A stretch of 64,000 nt of DNA from Chryseobacterium endalhagicum (lineage in GTDB: Bacteria; Bacteroidota; Bacteroidia; Flavobacteriales; Weeksellaceae): the NCBI RefSeq assembly GCF_016745235.1, contig NZ_JAELVM010000001.1, positions 1,873,856-1,937,855 of the forward strand. The letters run 5' to 3'. The notes beneath the pieces were generated by a model. It saw only the letters and a program-made list of their open reading frames with translations. It was not told the DNA's origin and searched no databases. The position numbers and the translations under genes were made by a program. Below, one piece after another: positions 9,030 through 18,259 of the stretch. Each line of letters starts with the position of its first letter. Within the stretch, counting starts at the first letter, position 1.

Positions 9030-10007
9030 CTTCCTTCCACCTAAAAAATGTTTAAAGATCAACCATTCCGACTGATAGAAATCCGATTTCTGATGCTGCT
9101 GGCGGAGTTTCCATGTTCCCGGAAGCTGGGCGTAAAATCCAAAATGAGCCCGTACAACTGCCCAAAGGTGTGGAAAACCGTTTTTTAAGCCAAAGTAGAT
9201 GCCGGCGATTCCGTCTAAACACAGTCTGAAAAAAATTAACCAGATCAGCTTTGGAAAGGGAAGATTTTTCAGCATCATGGAAAGATTGTTTCTGATATTG
9301 AGATACGTTTTTTGCGCACTTTGCTTGTTCAGAGTTCCACCGCCTACATGATAAACTTTGGATTTTCCTGTATAAAAAATTTTCTTTCCGGAATTAATAA
9401 AGCGCCAGCAAAGGTCAATCTCTTCCTGATGAGCAAAAAAACGTTCATCAAAACCGTTTTGTTCCCGGAAATCTTTTGAACGGACAAAGAAACTGCAGCC
9501 CGATGCCCAGAAAATCTCTGTTTCATCATCATATTGTCCGTGATCTTCCTCCAGACCATCAAACACGCGTCCACGGCAGTAAGGATAGCCCAGATTGTCG
9601 ATAAGACCACCTCCGGCACCTGCAAATTCAAACCTGTTTTTGTGATTAAAAGATAAAATTTTTGGCTGTATAGCGGCAATGGAAAGATCTTTCTCAAATA
9701 ATTCTATAACGGGTACGGTCCAGTTTTCAGTAACTTCTACATCTGAATTGAGCAGACAGTAGTATTCGTTCTTAATTTCTTTTAAACCTTCATTGTAACC
9801 GCCAGCAAAACCAAAATTTTTACTGTTCTTCACAATTTTAACGGAAGGAAACTGAGTTTGTAAAAACGCTACAGAATCGTCGGTAGAAAGATTATCGATT
9901 ACATAAATATCTGAATCTTCAGAAAAACGGATTACACTGGGAAGAAATTTCTCAAGCCAGTTTTTACCATTCCAGTTTAAGATAACAACGGCTAATTTTT
10001 TAGACAT
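9027..10007 (-). CDS. Glycosyltransferase family 2
   Basis: A 326-residue GT-A fold transferase of the rhamnosyltransferase-like GT2 type. It starts with LAVVILNWNGKNWLEKFLPS, then YVIDNLSTDDSV, NFGFAGGYNEGL and the metal/nucleotide-sugar region LLNSDVEVTENW near residue 87. ASGCSFFVRS and the catalytic-loop HQEEIDLCWRF follow. The C-terminal part (about 245-300) has hydrophobic segments suggesting membrane association. It starts 5 bp after the stop of the upstream acyltransferase on the same strand, so the two form an operon that probably decorates lipid A, LPS or another surface glycolipid. The sugar donor cannot be read. Confidence 0.9.
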   Translation of the reverse strand: MSKKLAVVILNWNGKNWLEKFLPSVIRFSEDSDIYVIDNLSTDDSVAFLQTQFPSVKIVKNSKNFGFAGGYNEGLKEIKNEYYCLLNSDVEVTENWTVPVIELFEKDLSIAAIQPKILSFNHKNRFEFAGAGGGLIDNLGYPYCRGRVFDGLEEDHGQYDDETEIFWASGCSFFVRSKDFREQNGFDERFFAHQEEIDLCWRFINSGKKIFYTGKSKVYHVGGGTLNKQSAQKTYLNIRNNLSMMLKNLPFPKLIWLIFFRLCLDGIAGIYFGLKNGFPHLWAVVRAHFGFYAQLPGTWKLRQQHQKSDFYQSEWLIFKHFLGGRK

Positions 10008-10012
10008 CGGAT

Positions 10013-10897
10013 TTATTTTTTATCGCCATCAAAAGTTTTGATGGAGCTTTGATATTTCCACTTTCTGTGTGACCAAAGATAATTGTCAGGGCTTTTGTGA
10101 AGTGTATTTTCAAGAAGTTTATGGAATTTATTTACCACTTCGTGCTCAACAAATTTTTCTCCGTCCGGATAAATTCTATGATAATTTACCTGATAATAGC
10201 CCCTTTTTACCTTTTTCATTTCACAATAAATAAAGACAAGGTCCATTCTTGTGGCCAGTTTATCATACCCGATAAAAGCAGGTGTTCTCTGATTCAGGAA
10301 TTCCAGTCCGTAATTAACGTGAGCTACATGCGGAGTCTGGTCAGCGACAAACATATATGCTGATTCGCCGTCATTTTTGGATCTGAAGATATTCATGATC
10401 ACTTCATTGGCTTCCAGCGCTTCATTTCCGAACTTGTTTCTCACATTTTTCATCTGGTTTTCCCAGAAATCGCTGTTCACCTTTCTGTAAACGGGATGAC
10501 AGTGTTTCTGCGGGATGATTCTCGCAAGGGCATTGATCCATTCCCAGTTAAAGACATGTCCTGCCAGCAGAATAATGTTTTTACCCTCTGCTTTCGCTTC
10601 ATGGAATAATTCCTGGTTGATATGCTGCATCCTTACCCGGGATTCCGTTTCAGAAATGCTGAAAGATTTGATGGTTTCTACAAGATAGTCTGAGAAATTG
10701 AGATAGAATTTCTTTCTGATCATCCTGATTTCTTCTTCCGATTTCTCAGGAAAAGAGTTGCGGAGATTCTGTGTAATCACCTTTTTCCGGTAACCTACCA
10801 GATAATAATTCAGAAAAAATATAACGTCCGAAAAAATATACAATACTCTTAGCGGAAGTTTAGATATGAAATATAATATTTTGATCAGGAAACTCAT
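10013..10897 (-). CDS. LpxL/HtrB-like lysophospholipid (lipid A) acyltransferase
   Basis: A 294-residue inner-membrane acyltransferase. The N-terminal hydrophobic segment (about 1-32) leads to VGYRKKVITQNLRNSFPEKS, the family's typical N-terminal block. The HX4E catalytic motif is present in LLAGHVFNWEWINA near residue 118, and the partner motifs PVYRKVNSDFWENQ and FVADQTPH follow. It is expected to add a secondary acyl chain to a lipid A precursor, or to act on a related lipid. First gene of a two-gene unit with the glycosyltransferase. It is divergent from the thioredoxin-like gene, with about 80 bp between start codons. Confidence 0.88.
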   Translation of the reverse strand: MSFLIKILYFISKLPLRVLYIFSDVIFFLNYYLVGYRKKVITQNLRNSFPEKSEEEIRMIRKKFYLNFSDYLVETIKSFSISETESRVRMQHINQELFHEAKAEGKNIILLAGHVFNWEWINALARIIPQKHCHPVYRKVNSDFWENQMKNVRNKFGNEALEANEVIMNIFRSKNDGESAYMFVADQTPHVAHVNYGLEFLNQRTPAFIGYDKLATRMDLVFIYCEMKKVKRGYYQVNYHRIYPDGEKFVEHEVVNKFHKLLENTLHKSPDNYLWSHRKWKYQSSIKTFDGDKK

Positions 10898-10934
10898 AAA
10901 ACATGCAAATCTAGTGATAATAAAATTATGGTTC

Positions 10935-10942
10935 TATTTTTG
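10935..10942 (+). promoter_or_regulatory. -7 promoter element
   Basis: TATTTTTG matches TAnnTTTG 35 bases before the thioredoxin-like gene. No clear TTG at the usual upstream distance was seen. Confidence 0.4.
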
Positions 10943-10977
10943 CTTGCAATAAGTATTATTTTTTTTATTTTTATCTT

Positions 10978-11550
10978 ATGAAAAAATTATCGATCATAGC
11001 CTTTCTGGGATTAAGTGCAGTTGCTTTTGCCCAGGATACTAAAATAGCACCGGAAGGTAGAAAGCAGGATAATGCTCTTCTGGTAAAAGCTGATCATGCA
11101 GAACTGGATGCGAAGAAGAAAGCAGGAGAGGAAAAAGCCAAACTTCCCAAACCTTATGATCCGAAAGCCAATGCTGAAGCTGATATCAATAAGCTGATTG
11201 CCCAGGCAAAAAAAGAAGGCAAAAATATCATGATCCAGGCTGGTGGAAACTGGTGCATCTGGTGCCTTCGTTTTAATAATTTCGTTCAGAATACGCCTGA
11301 GCTGAAAGAAACTGTAGATAAGAACTACGTATATTATCACCTGAATTATTCTCCGGAAAACAAAAATGAAAAAGTTTTTGCCAAATATGTAGATGCCAAA
11401 GAAAAGCTGGGTTATCCGTTTTTCATAGTTTTGGATAAAAACGGAAAATTGGTTCACGTGCTGAAAGACAGTTCGGTTCTTGAAGAAGGAAAAGGATACA
11501 GTCAGGAAAAAGTGAAAGAGTTCTTTAACCAATGGGCTCCAAAATCATAA
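10978..11550 (+). CDS. Secreted thioredoxin-like protein with WCIWC active site
   Basis: A 190-residue protein with a Sec signal peptide (MKKLSIIAFLGLSAVAFAQ), a charged 50-residue linker and a thioredoxin-like domain of the DUF899/thioredoxin_7 kind. The redox motif CIWC is at residues 93-96 in GGNWCIWCLRFNNFV, and YPFFIVLDKNGKLVHV provides the cis-Pro/strand region. Probably a periplasmic thiol-disulfide protein. The CxxC with Ile-Trp between the cysteines differs from thioredoxin CGPC and suggests a different redox potential; this is inference. A monocistronic gene with its own terminator. Confidence 0.86.
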   Translation: MKKLSIIAFLGLSAVAFAQDTKIAPEGRKQDNALLVKADHAELDAKKKAGEEKAKLPKPYDPKANAEADINKLIAQAKKEGKNIMIQAGGNWCIWCLRFNNFVQNTPELKETVDKNYVYYHLNYSPENKNEKVFAKYVDAKEKLGYPFFIVLDKNGKLVHVLKDSSVLEEGKGYSQEKVKEFFNQWAPKS

Positions 11551-11555
11551 ACATC

Positions 11556-11583
11556 AACCGGGAAATTCTCCCGGTTTTTTATT
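11556..11583 (+). terminator. Terminator after thioredoxin-like gene
   Basis: AACCGGG (11556-11562), a 7-base loop and CCCGGTT (11570-11576), then TTTTTT. It separates the gene from the convergent aldehyde dehydrogenase. Confidence 0.85.
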
Positions 11584-12944
11584 TATAACAGTTTCCTGAT
11601 CCAGCTTAATTTTTTTTCAGAATAAGGCGGATATTTTATATCAGGTTCACCCCAGGTTGCTTTTTCAAGAATAGGTTTCTGATGTGAAAATGCTTCAAAA
11701 CCATAAGTTCCATGATAATTTCCCATACCGGAAGCTCCAACTCCTCCGAACGGAAGCCGTTCGTTGCCTAAATGCATAACGACATCATTGATGCATCCGC
11801 CGCCGAAAGACAGTTTCTTTTTAAACGCTTCTTTTTCCTCTGAATTCCGTGTGAAAAGATAAGCGGAAAGAGGTTTTTCCAATTCAAGAATGGTATTGAG
11901 AACAAGATTGAAATGGGTAAAGCTGATCACGGGAAGGATCGGGCCGAAAATTTCTTCCTGCATTATTTCATCATCCCAGCTGATATCAGTCAGAAGGGTT
12001 GGTTCTATATGAAGTTTTTCATTATCAGAATTTCCTCCAAAATAGACTTTATCTTTAGGAATCAGTTTAACCAGGCGGTCAAAGTTTTTGCGGTTAATAA
12101 TCCGGGTATACTGCTCAGAACCTGCTGTGTATTCAAATTCTGTAATGTATTTTCTCAGCATTTCCAGAAACTGTTCCTGAATGGCTTCTTCCACCAGAAG
12201 ATAATCCGGTGCAACACAGGTTTGTCCTGCATTGAGGAATTTCCCCCACACGATTCTTTTTGCAGCAATTTCAAGATCGGCATCTTTGGTGACAATCACC
12301 GGAGATTTTCCGCCTAATTCAAGAACTACAGGTGTTAGATTTTCTGCCGCAGCTTTGTATACAATTTTCCCGACTTTTGTACTTCCTGTGAAAAATATTT
12401 TGTCAAATCTTAGCCGTAAAAGGGCTGTGGTTTCATCAATTCCGCCTTCGTAGACATACAGGTATTCCGGAGGGAAGTTTTCATTAATAAGTTTTGACAT
12501 CACTTTCATCGTATTTTCCGCGAGTTCACTCGGTTTTAGAATACAGCAGTTTCCGGCAGCCAGTGCAGCAATCATAGGAGAAAGAGACAATTGATAAGGA
12601 TAATTCCAGGCGCCGATAACCAAAACACAGCCCAAAGGTTCCGGATGTATTTTGCTTGTTCCGATCTGATTCGCCAGATTCGTTCTTACTTTTTTAGGTT
12701 TTGAAAGCGAGTTTATATTTTTTAAATAATAATTAATATCATTCAGAACAAAAGAAATTTCCGTTGTAAAAGTATCAAATTTAGACTTTCCGAAATCCCT
12801 GTGAATGGCTTCGTATAAAAGATCTTCGTTGTTGATAATGATATCCCGGAGCTTCTCAAGGTACATTTTTCTGAACTTGATGCTTTTCGTCTGCTGTGTT
12901 TTGAAAAAAGCGTTTTGGCGGGATACAATTTCCTGAATGTCCAT
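11583..12944 (-). CDS. Aldehyde dehydrogenase (class 3 type)
   Basis: A 453-residue NAD(P)-dependent aldehyde dehydrogenase with the short C-terminus of the ALDH3 group. Catalytic residues are all present: Asn114 in IGAWNYPYQLS, Glu209 in VLELGGKSPVIV and the nucleophile Cys243 in NAGQTCVAPDY. EEIFGPILPV and the closing PFGGVGASGMGNYHG also match. It oxidises aliphatic or aromatic aldehydes; the substrate cannot be inferred. I start at ATG 12944 (MDIQEIVSRQ), because the upstream extension needs a TTG. It lies 42 bp after the MFS gene and may be the last gene of the efflux operon. Confidence 0.94.
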   Translation of the reverse strand: MDIQEIVSRQNAFFKTQQTKSIKFRKMYLEKLRDIIINNEDLLYEAIHRDFGKSKFDTFTTEISFVLNDINYYLKNINSLSKPKKVRTNLANQIGTSKIHPEPLGCVLVIGAWNYPYQLSLSPMIAALAAGNCCILKPSELAENTMKVMSKLINENFPPEYLYVYEGGIDETTALLRLRFDKIFFTGSTKVGKIVYKAAAENLTPVVLELGGKSPVIVTKDADLEIAAKRIVWGKFLNAGQTCVAPDYLLVEEAIQEQFLEMLRKYITEFEYTAGSEQYTRIINRKNFDRLVKLIPKDKVYFGGNSDNEKLHIEPTLLTDISWDDEIMQEEIFGPILPVISFTHFNLVLNTILELEKPLSAYLFTRNSEEKEAFKKKLSFGGGCINDVVMHLGNERLPFGGVGASGMGNYHGTYGFEAFSHQKPILEKATWGEPDIKYPPYSEKKLSWIRKLL

Positions 12945-12986
12945 ACAATAGAATTTCCCGAAGTACAGCAAATTTCCGGCCTAAAA

Positions 12987-14549
12987 TTACATGATATTCC
13001 TCACTGCAATTTTCACGGGATGATAGAGCAGTAGTGCAAATGCCGTGATCAGTGCCAGCCAGAACAGTCCGGTAAAAATTTCCATATTGGAAAGCAGGAT
13101 GGACTGGGCTGTTATTTTGGCTTTAAATGCCCCTGCGGTCATCGATAAAGATTCATTGACAGGAAGTCGGGACATATTCGTTCCGAAAACCTGATTCCAC
13201 TGGCTGTAGAAAACGGGATTGGTGTCCGTCAGACTAAAACTTAAAGTGTCAGAATGTTTTAACGTTAAGAACAGCATCAGATTCTGCATTAAAGCATACC
13301 CAATAGCTGTGGTCCAGAAACGGGTTGTGGTTCCCAAGGCAGTTGCATTGGCTACATATTCGTCAGGCATTCCTGAAATTAAAAAGAAAACAAGAGGCGT
13401 GAACAGCAACCCTTGTGAAATTCCCTGAAGAAATAACGGCGGACAAATGGTGGAAAGGGTAGTGTCCGGGTAAAAAGTGTAGGTAAACCAGGCACAGTCG
13501 ATAGCCAGCAAAAGAAATCCTGTAAAGAAAACAATCCTTGAAGAAACACCCCGCATCAGACAGATTCCGGATAAAATTACTCCAATAAGAGTTCCGGCTA
13601 CATTCCAGTACTGAATATTCACAATATAATCCCACGGCCATTTCCAGACAGTTGCCATAATACTGTATACATTATTGAGCCCTGAACGGATCAGGTAAAA
13701 AATAAAGAACAGGATCATTCCGGCGATGACATTTTTTGAACTGAAAACTTCAAAATGAAAAATAGGTCTTTTGGAATTTCTTTGTTTAAGCATGAATAAT
13801 CCACCGGAAATCAGGAAAATAAACAGACACATAATGATGGTATCAGATTCCAGCCACATCAGTCTTTTCCCATAAATAATAGCATAACCTCCGGACTGAA
13901 GACATGCCCAAAGCAGGAACCAGCTCGTAATATCCAGCTGGTACAGAGGCATTTTCGGAAAAAAACGGTTGGTATTGAAAAGCGCAATTCCGATGATCAG
14001 CACAAAGACATGAAAATAAACCATCATTAAAATCATATGCCGGAAATCGTAATCTTCAATGCTTGATTTCAATAGAGAAGTAGTGATGGTACCGCCTGTG
14101 AGCATTATCGTATACATGAAAAGATAGGCAATTACCTTGGCGTGTTTGGTTTTTAATTCTGCAATGATCAGCGGAAGAAAAATAGCCCCTTCAAAAAGTC
14201 CGAAAATTCCTTCGAGAAAACGGATCACCAGAATAACCTGATAATTACTGGTAACCGATAGAACGTAGAGGATCATCACAGAAACGGAAGCCATCAGCAG
14301 GATATAATATTTCACGCTGAAATAGGCCATAAACCTCTGCAGAACCAGAAGGGTAACCACAAATGTTCCGTACATTAAAATCATTAAATACTGGATGTCA
14401 TCTGAATCTACATCCATAAACGAAGAAGTGAAAGCGCTGTTGGAATGTAAAAGTGACAACAGCATCAGATGGGGAAACAGAGCGAGGACCAAAAGCGGCA
14501 GTTTCAGCCATTGTGGGACCCATTTATGGTAGACGGTGTTATGTTGCAT
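12987..14549 (-). CDS. MFS efflux transporter (EmrB-like, DHA2)
   Basis: A 520-residue multi-spanning protein with about 14 hydrophobic segments, the size and layout of DHA2-type drug/H+ antiporters. Family signatures are weak but present: ILVIRFLEGIFGLFEGAIFLPLIIAEL resembles motif B/C regions of EmrB, and the large loop at about 430-480 before the last helix is typical. Partner genes for an HlyD adaptor and TolC lie upstream on the same strand, so it should be the inner-membrane pump of a tripartite system. It is separated from hlyD by 371 bp of repeat arrays, which is unusual inside an operon. Confidence 0.85.
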   Translation of the reverse strand: MQHNTVYHKWVPQWLKLPLLVLALFPHLMLLSLLHSNSAFTSSFMDVDSDDIQYLMILMYGTFVVTLLVLQRFMAYFSVKYYILLMASVSVMILYVLSVTSNYQVILVIRFLEGIFGLFEGAIFLPLIIAELKTKHAKVIAYLFMYTIMLTGGTITTSLLKSSIEDYDFRHMILMMVYFHVFVLIIGIALFNTNRFFPKMPLYQLDITSWFLLWACLQSGGYAIIYGKRLMWLESDTIIMCLFIFLISGGLFMLKQRNSKRPIFHFEVFSSKNVIAGMILFFIFYLIRSGLNNVYSIMATVWKWPWDYIVNIQYWNVAGTLIGVILSGICLMRGVSSRIVFFTGFLLLAIDCAWFTYTFYPDTTLSTICPPLFLQGISQGLLFTPLVFFLISGMPDEYVANATALGTTTRFWTTAIGYALMQNLMLFLTLKHSDTLSFSLTDTNPVFYSQWNQVFGTNMSRLPVNESLSMTAGAFKAKITAQSILLSNMEIFTGLFWLALITAFALLLYHPVKIAVRNIM

Positions 14550-14920
14550 GGTTGATGTGATGATGTGTTAATTTGTTGATGTGTTGATGTGATGATTTGA
14601 TGATGTGGTGATATGAATATGGTTGGGAATAAGATCAATTTTAAGATCGATAAATGCGGAAAGACAAAAGAGCAGGTGTAAAAAAGTAAAAGGTAAATGA
14701 CAAAAATTGTCAATGCAGTTCTGCCTTTCCGCTAAAAATGTTTGTTGATGTGATGATGTGTTAATGTGATGATTAGTTGATGCGATGATTTGATGATTTA
14801 ATGATTGGGGGATGTATTAATTAGGATGGTTTGATTTAATATGTGTTATCTTTCACATTAACACATTAACACATCCCCAATCATCACATTAACAAATTAA
14901 CACATCGTCACATCAACTAA
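14550..14920. repeat. Octamer word arrays, forward and reversed
   Basis: The gap between hlyD and the MFS gene holds no gene. At 14551-14614 and 14744-14799 the plus strand is a run of 8-bp words (GTTGATGT, GATGATGT, GTTAATTT, GTTGATGT, GATGATTT ...) in exact 8-bp register. At about 14857-14920 the same words appear on the minus strand (GTTAATGT, GATGATTG, GTTAATTT), so the spacer can fold back on itself in RNA or DNA. Confidence 0.85.
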
Positions 14921-15967
14921 TCACATTTTCTTTGCACTGACAAGGACATTCATCCCGGAAAGTAGTTTTTCGTTATTTTTATTGTTATCGAGAATAATTT
15001 TCACAGGGAATCGCTGTTCAATTTTTACGAAGTTTCCGGTGGCATTATCAGGTTTTACCAGAGAAAACTGGGAGCCGGATGCCGGTGATACGGAAATCAC
15101 TTTTCCTTTAAATTCAATATCGGGATAAGCATCTGCGGTGATGATGACTTCCTGCGTGGCATCAATCTGTCCAAGCTGGGTTTCTTTGTAGTTGGCAATG
15201 ATCCATTTTTCTTTGCTCACAATTTGAACCAAAGCTTGGCCTTCTTTGATCAGCTGTCCTTCCTGGATGGTCTTTTTTCCGACCCAACCATCGTAAGGTG
15301 CGGTAATCACAGTATAGGAAAGGAAAAGTTTCGCATTGTTCAGGCTGGCAGAACTTTGCTGGATCTGGCTTTTCACGGGAGCGACTTTGGTTTGCTGTTC
15401 ACTGGCTCCTGCTCTCACTGCATTTTTCTGCTGCTCAAGGGCTAAGAGATTGGCTTTGGCCTGCTCATAGGAAGCCTTTACATTCTCAAACTGCTGCTCG
15501 GTAGCGGCATCTTCTGCAACCAGGTTTTTATATCGCTTAAAATCCTGTTCCGTTCTCCATATATCAATTTTGGCTGATGCAATTTTAGCATCAATAATTT
15601 TTGAATCACTTTCCTTCGTATTAACGCCGCTTTCAATGGTGGCAATATTTTCAGCATTGGCGTGAAGTCCGGCTTCTGCCATTTTCACCTGATTGACAAA
15701 TTCCCTGTTGTCGATCACAATCAGCGTATCGCCTTTATGCACGAATTGGTTTTCTTCAAACTGTATGGTTTTTATGAATCCGGAAACTTTGCTGGAAACC
15801 GGGGTTATGTACTGTTCGATCTGGGCATCATTCGTAGTCACATTTTTTCTTGAGAAAAGATAAAAGCTCACCATTCCTGTAATCCCGCTGATAATAAGGA
15901 TCCAGGCCAGCAGCGTGATGGTTTTGTTGATTCTTTTTTCCTTTTGGGTCAGTTGCTTCTTTGCCAT
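14921..15967 (-). CDS. HlyD/EmrA-type membrane fusion protein
   Basis: A 348-residue periplasmic adaptor. One transmembrane helix near the N-terminus (about 15-36) is followed by the first lipoyl half (YITPVSSKVSGFIKTIQFEENQFV), a long coiled-coil hairpin rich in Ala/Glu/Gln (about 90-205) and the second lipoyl half (ITAPYDGWVGKKTIQEGQLI). A beta-barrel region ends with the G-N-F-V-K-I-E-Q-R-F-P-V-K-I block typical of EmrA. It bridges the inner-membrane MFS pump and TolC. It starts 5 bp after the tolC-like gene. Confidence 0.93.
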   Translation of the reverse strand: MAKKQLTQKEKRINKTITLLAWILIISGITGMVSFYLFSRKNVTTNDAQIEQYITPVSSKVSGFIKTIQFEENQFVHKGDTLIVIDNREFVNQVKMAEAGLHANAENIATIESGVNTKESDSKIIDAKIASAKIDIWRTEQDFKRYKNLVAEDAATEQQFENVKASYEQAKANLLALEQQKNAVRAGASEQQTKVAPVKSQIQQSSASLNNAKLFLSYTVITAPYDGWVGKKTIQEGQLIKEGQALVQIVSKEKWIIANYKETQLGQIDATQEVIITADAYPDIEFKGKVISVSPASGSQFSLVKPDNATGNFVKIEQRFPVKIILDNNKNNEKLLSGMNVLVSAKKM

Positions 15968-15972
15968 AGTTT

Positions 15973-17310
15973 TTATAAGTTTCCAATCGTGTACTGGAGT
16001 TGGTAATATTTGAGTTGTCGGTTGATTTTTACGGAGATGAGATTGGATTCTGCCTCCAGATAAGCATTGTCTGCGTCGATAAGTTCGGTGATCAGGCTTA
16101 ATTTGTTGGCATATTTTGTCTTCACAATGCGGTAGTTTTCTTTGGCCTGATTAATGGCTTCCTCGGCTATCTTTACTTTCTGGTCCGTTTCTTCAAACTT
16201 TTTGTAAGCTTCGTAAACGCTGTGTCTTATTTTCTCATCATTTTCTTCGATCTGAAGTCTGGCCAGGTCAATATTTTCCCGGGCTTCCTGCATTTTATAC
16301 TTGTTTTTGTACAGGTTTTCGATAGGATAGGTGAGATGGACGCCCAGCATCCCCAAACGGTAAGCATAAGGTTCAGGAGGGAAGAACATCATATTCGGAT
16401 ACTTGATAAAATATTCTCCGCCAGCCGTAATTTTCGGTAAATAATTCGCTTTTGTAATTTTCTGATCCAATTCCTTTAACGACAGATTTTTGTGCGTCAT
16501 TTCTACGGATTCGTTCTTGTTGAAAGCTGTTTCGGTCAGTTCATCAATATAAGGGATCGTTGCTTTTTCGGAGATCAGATCTTCTGTATCGGCATGCATT
16601 TCCTGAGTTTCCGGAAGTGAAAGAATTGTTTTAAGCTGATGTTCCGCTATTTGAATGTCGTTATCCAGTTCCGTCCAGCTCATCGTATGGTTGGAAAGCT
16701 GTAAAGAGGTTCTCAGCACTTCATTTACCGTGACAACTCCATTTGCTTTCAAAGCCTTTACCTGTTTGATGTTGATGGAATCTTCCTTCATTTTATCAAC
16801 GATAAGGCTCTGCTGTTCTTTTAAGTGATGGATCTGAAGAAATGCTGTGATGATCTCCATTTTGAGCTGTCTTTCATCCTGATGGGTTTTCAGAGCTGAG
16901 ATTTCAGTGTCAATGGTCGCTTTCTTTTCCGTATTTCTGATCTTCCCACCCATGTAGACCGGAATCGAGGCAGAAAGTGTAAAATCATACATCCCGTTGA
17001 TGACATCATATTTTGTGGCCTTATTGAAAAAGCCGTTCTGATGCTGAAAAAGATTGGTGACCTGATTATAGCTGGTGTGGAATTCAATGTCAGGAAGTTT
17101 TTCCATGGCCAGGTCTTTCTCCCGGGTAACGGCCATTTCTTTTTTCAAATGGCTGATCTGAATGTTTTTGTTGTGTTGTAAACCGATATCTATGGCCTTC
17201 TGAAGGCTGAGACGGCGGTAATCGATCATCTGTGAGTGTAAAAAACTGCCGATCAGCAGTAAGCACAACGCGATGCACTGATATCTGCATGCGTTAAATA
17301 TCATATTCAT
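15973..17310 (-). CDS. TolC-family outer membrane efflux protein
   Basis: A 445-residue outer-membrane channel protein with an N-terminal signal segment (about 8-27, CIALCLLLIGSFLHSQ). Two internally similar helical repeats follow, with TolC-type patterns RRLSLQKAIDIGLQHNKNIQ and YKKFEETDQKVKIAEEAINQA. It forms the exit duct of the efflux system with the HlyD and MFS proteins downstream. First gene of the minus-strand operon. Its 5' end faces the AraC regulator, which probably controls it. Confidence 0.93.
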   Translation of the reverse strand: MNMIFNACRYQCIALCLLLIGSFLHSQMIDYRRLSLQKAIDIGLQHNKNIQISHLKKEMAVTREKDLAMEKLPDIEFHTSYNQVTNLFQHQNGFFNKATKYDVINGMYDFTLSASIPVYMGGKIRNTEKKATIDTEISALKTHQDERQLKMEIITAFLQIHHLKEQQSLIVDKMKEDSINIKQVKALKANGVVTVNEVLRTSLQLSNHTMSWTELDNDIQIAEHQLKTILSLPETQEMHADTEDLISEKATIPYIDELTETAFNKNESVEMTHKNLSLKELDQKITKANYLPKITAGGEYFIKYPNMMFFPPEPYAYRLGMLGVHLTYPIENLYKNKYKMQEARENIDLARLQIEENDEKIRHSVYEAYKKFEETDQKVKIAEEAINQAKENYRIVKTKYANKLSLITELIDADNAYLEAESNLISVKINRQLKYYQLQYTIGNL

Positions 17311-17352
17311 AATGTAATTAAAAGATTTTTGCTAAAAATGATTTTGATTCCG

Positions 17353-17360
17353 CAAAGTTA
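17353..17360 (-). promoter_or_regulatory. Candidate -7 element for the efflux operon
   Basis: On the minus strand TAACTTTG matches TAnnTTTG about 43 bases before the tolC-like start. No good TTG partner was found. If used, this argues that 17311-17448 is a control region rather than coding sequence. Confidence 0.35.
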
Positions 17361-17448
17361 CGCTGTTGAAGATCCGACCCTATTTGTGAAAACAGAAAAA
17401 GATTTGCTCATTTACGCCAAATTGAAATTTTCTTCCTACCTTTATTTC

Positions 17449-18252
17449 ATGAATGACAGCCATTTTAAAGCAGTAGAGGAAGAAGACGCAGAATTTTATG
17501 TCTATAATGTGCTTACCGGAAATGTGACTACCGATGTTCATCACCACAGTTCTGCCCAGCTGGTCTATGCAGAAGGCGGAATAGTACATGTTTTTACAGA
17601 TCTCAAACACTGGTATCTTCCGGCAAGATGTTTTATGTGGATCCCGGCCGGAACGCCTCATTATATTTTCTCAACCAGCCCAAAAGTGGATCTATATAAT
17701 TTTTATTTCAAAAAAGAAGAGAATGAAAGTGGCTTTTTTGATGAAATCAATGTGTATTCAGTCAGTCATCTGCTCAGGGAAATGATTTTATATACCAGAG
17801 ACTGGGATGGGAAAATCACAAAAAATGATGGGTCAAAATATTATTTCCTCAAAGCTCTAAAAGGAATTCTTCCGGAAAAAAGAGATAAAAAGCTCGCTTT
17901 TCCTGTCCAGCATCCGTTTCCCAAAGATGAAACCCTTCTGAAGGTAGCAAAATACATTCATGCCAACCTTGAAAAGCCCCTCACGATTGAATCTACGGCA
18001 AAAGAATTCGGAATGAGTACAAGAACCCTTTCGCGGAAGTTTAAGGAGATTTTAGGCATGAACTACGTGCGTTTTTTACGGGCGTTAAGAATTACCCGTT
18101 CTTTGGAATTAATGCTGGAAGGAAAGTATAATATGTACGAAATCGCCATGATGGTAGGGTATAACAGCCTGTCTTCATTCAGCAATATCTTTAAGAAAGT
18201 GATTGGAATACCCCCCAGTGAGTATCAGCAGAAATTGAGAGGGGGAGCGTGA
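17449..18252 (+). CDS. AraC-family transcriptional regulator
   Basis: A cupin plus AraC HTH regulator of 267 residues from ATG 17449. The N-terminal cupin region shows DVHHHSSAQLVYAEGG and LPARCFMWIPAGTPHYI. The C-terminal double HTH is complete: IHANLEKPLTIESTAKEFGM, STRTLSRKFKEILGMNYVRF and IAMMVGYNSLSSFSNIFKKV ending in GIPPSEYQQ. It is divergent from the tolC-hlyD-MFS operon and is its likely regulator. The frame is also open to ATG 17338, which would leave only 27 bp between the two start codons and put a -7-like box inside the gene; I therefore prefer 17449, with moderate certainty. Confidence 0.85.
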   Translation: MNDSHFKAVEEEDAEFYVYNVLTGNVTTDVHHHSSAQLVYAEGGIVHVFTDLKHWYLPARCFMWIPAGTPHYIFSTSPKVDLYNFYFKKEENESGFFDEINVYSVSHLLREMILYTRDWDGKITKNDGSKYYFLKALKGILPEKRDKKLAFPVQHPFPKDETLLKVAKYIHANLEKPLTIESTAKEFGMSTRTLSRKFKEILGMNYVRFLRALRITRSLELMLEGKYNMYEIAMMVGYNSLSSFSNIFKKVIGIPPSEYQQKLRGGA

Positions 18253-18259
18253 TTGTATT

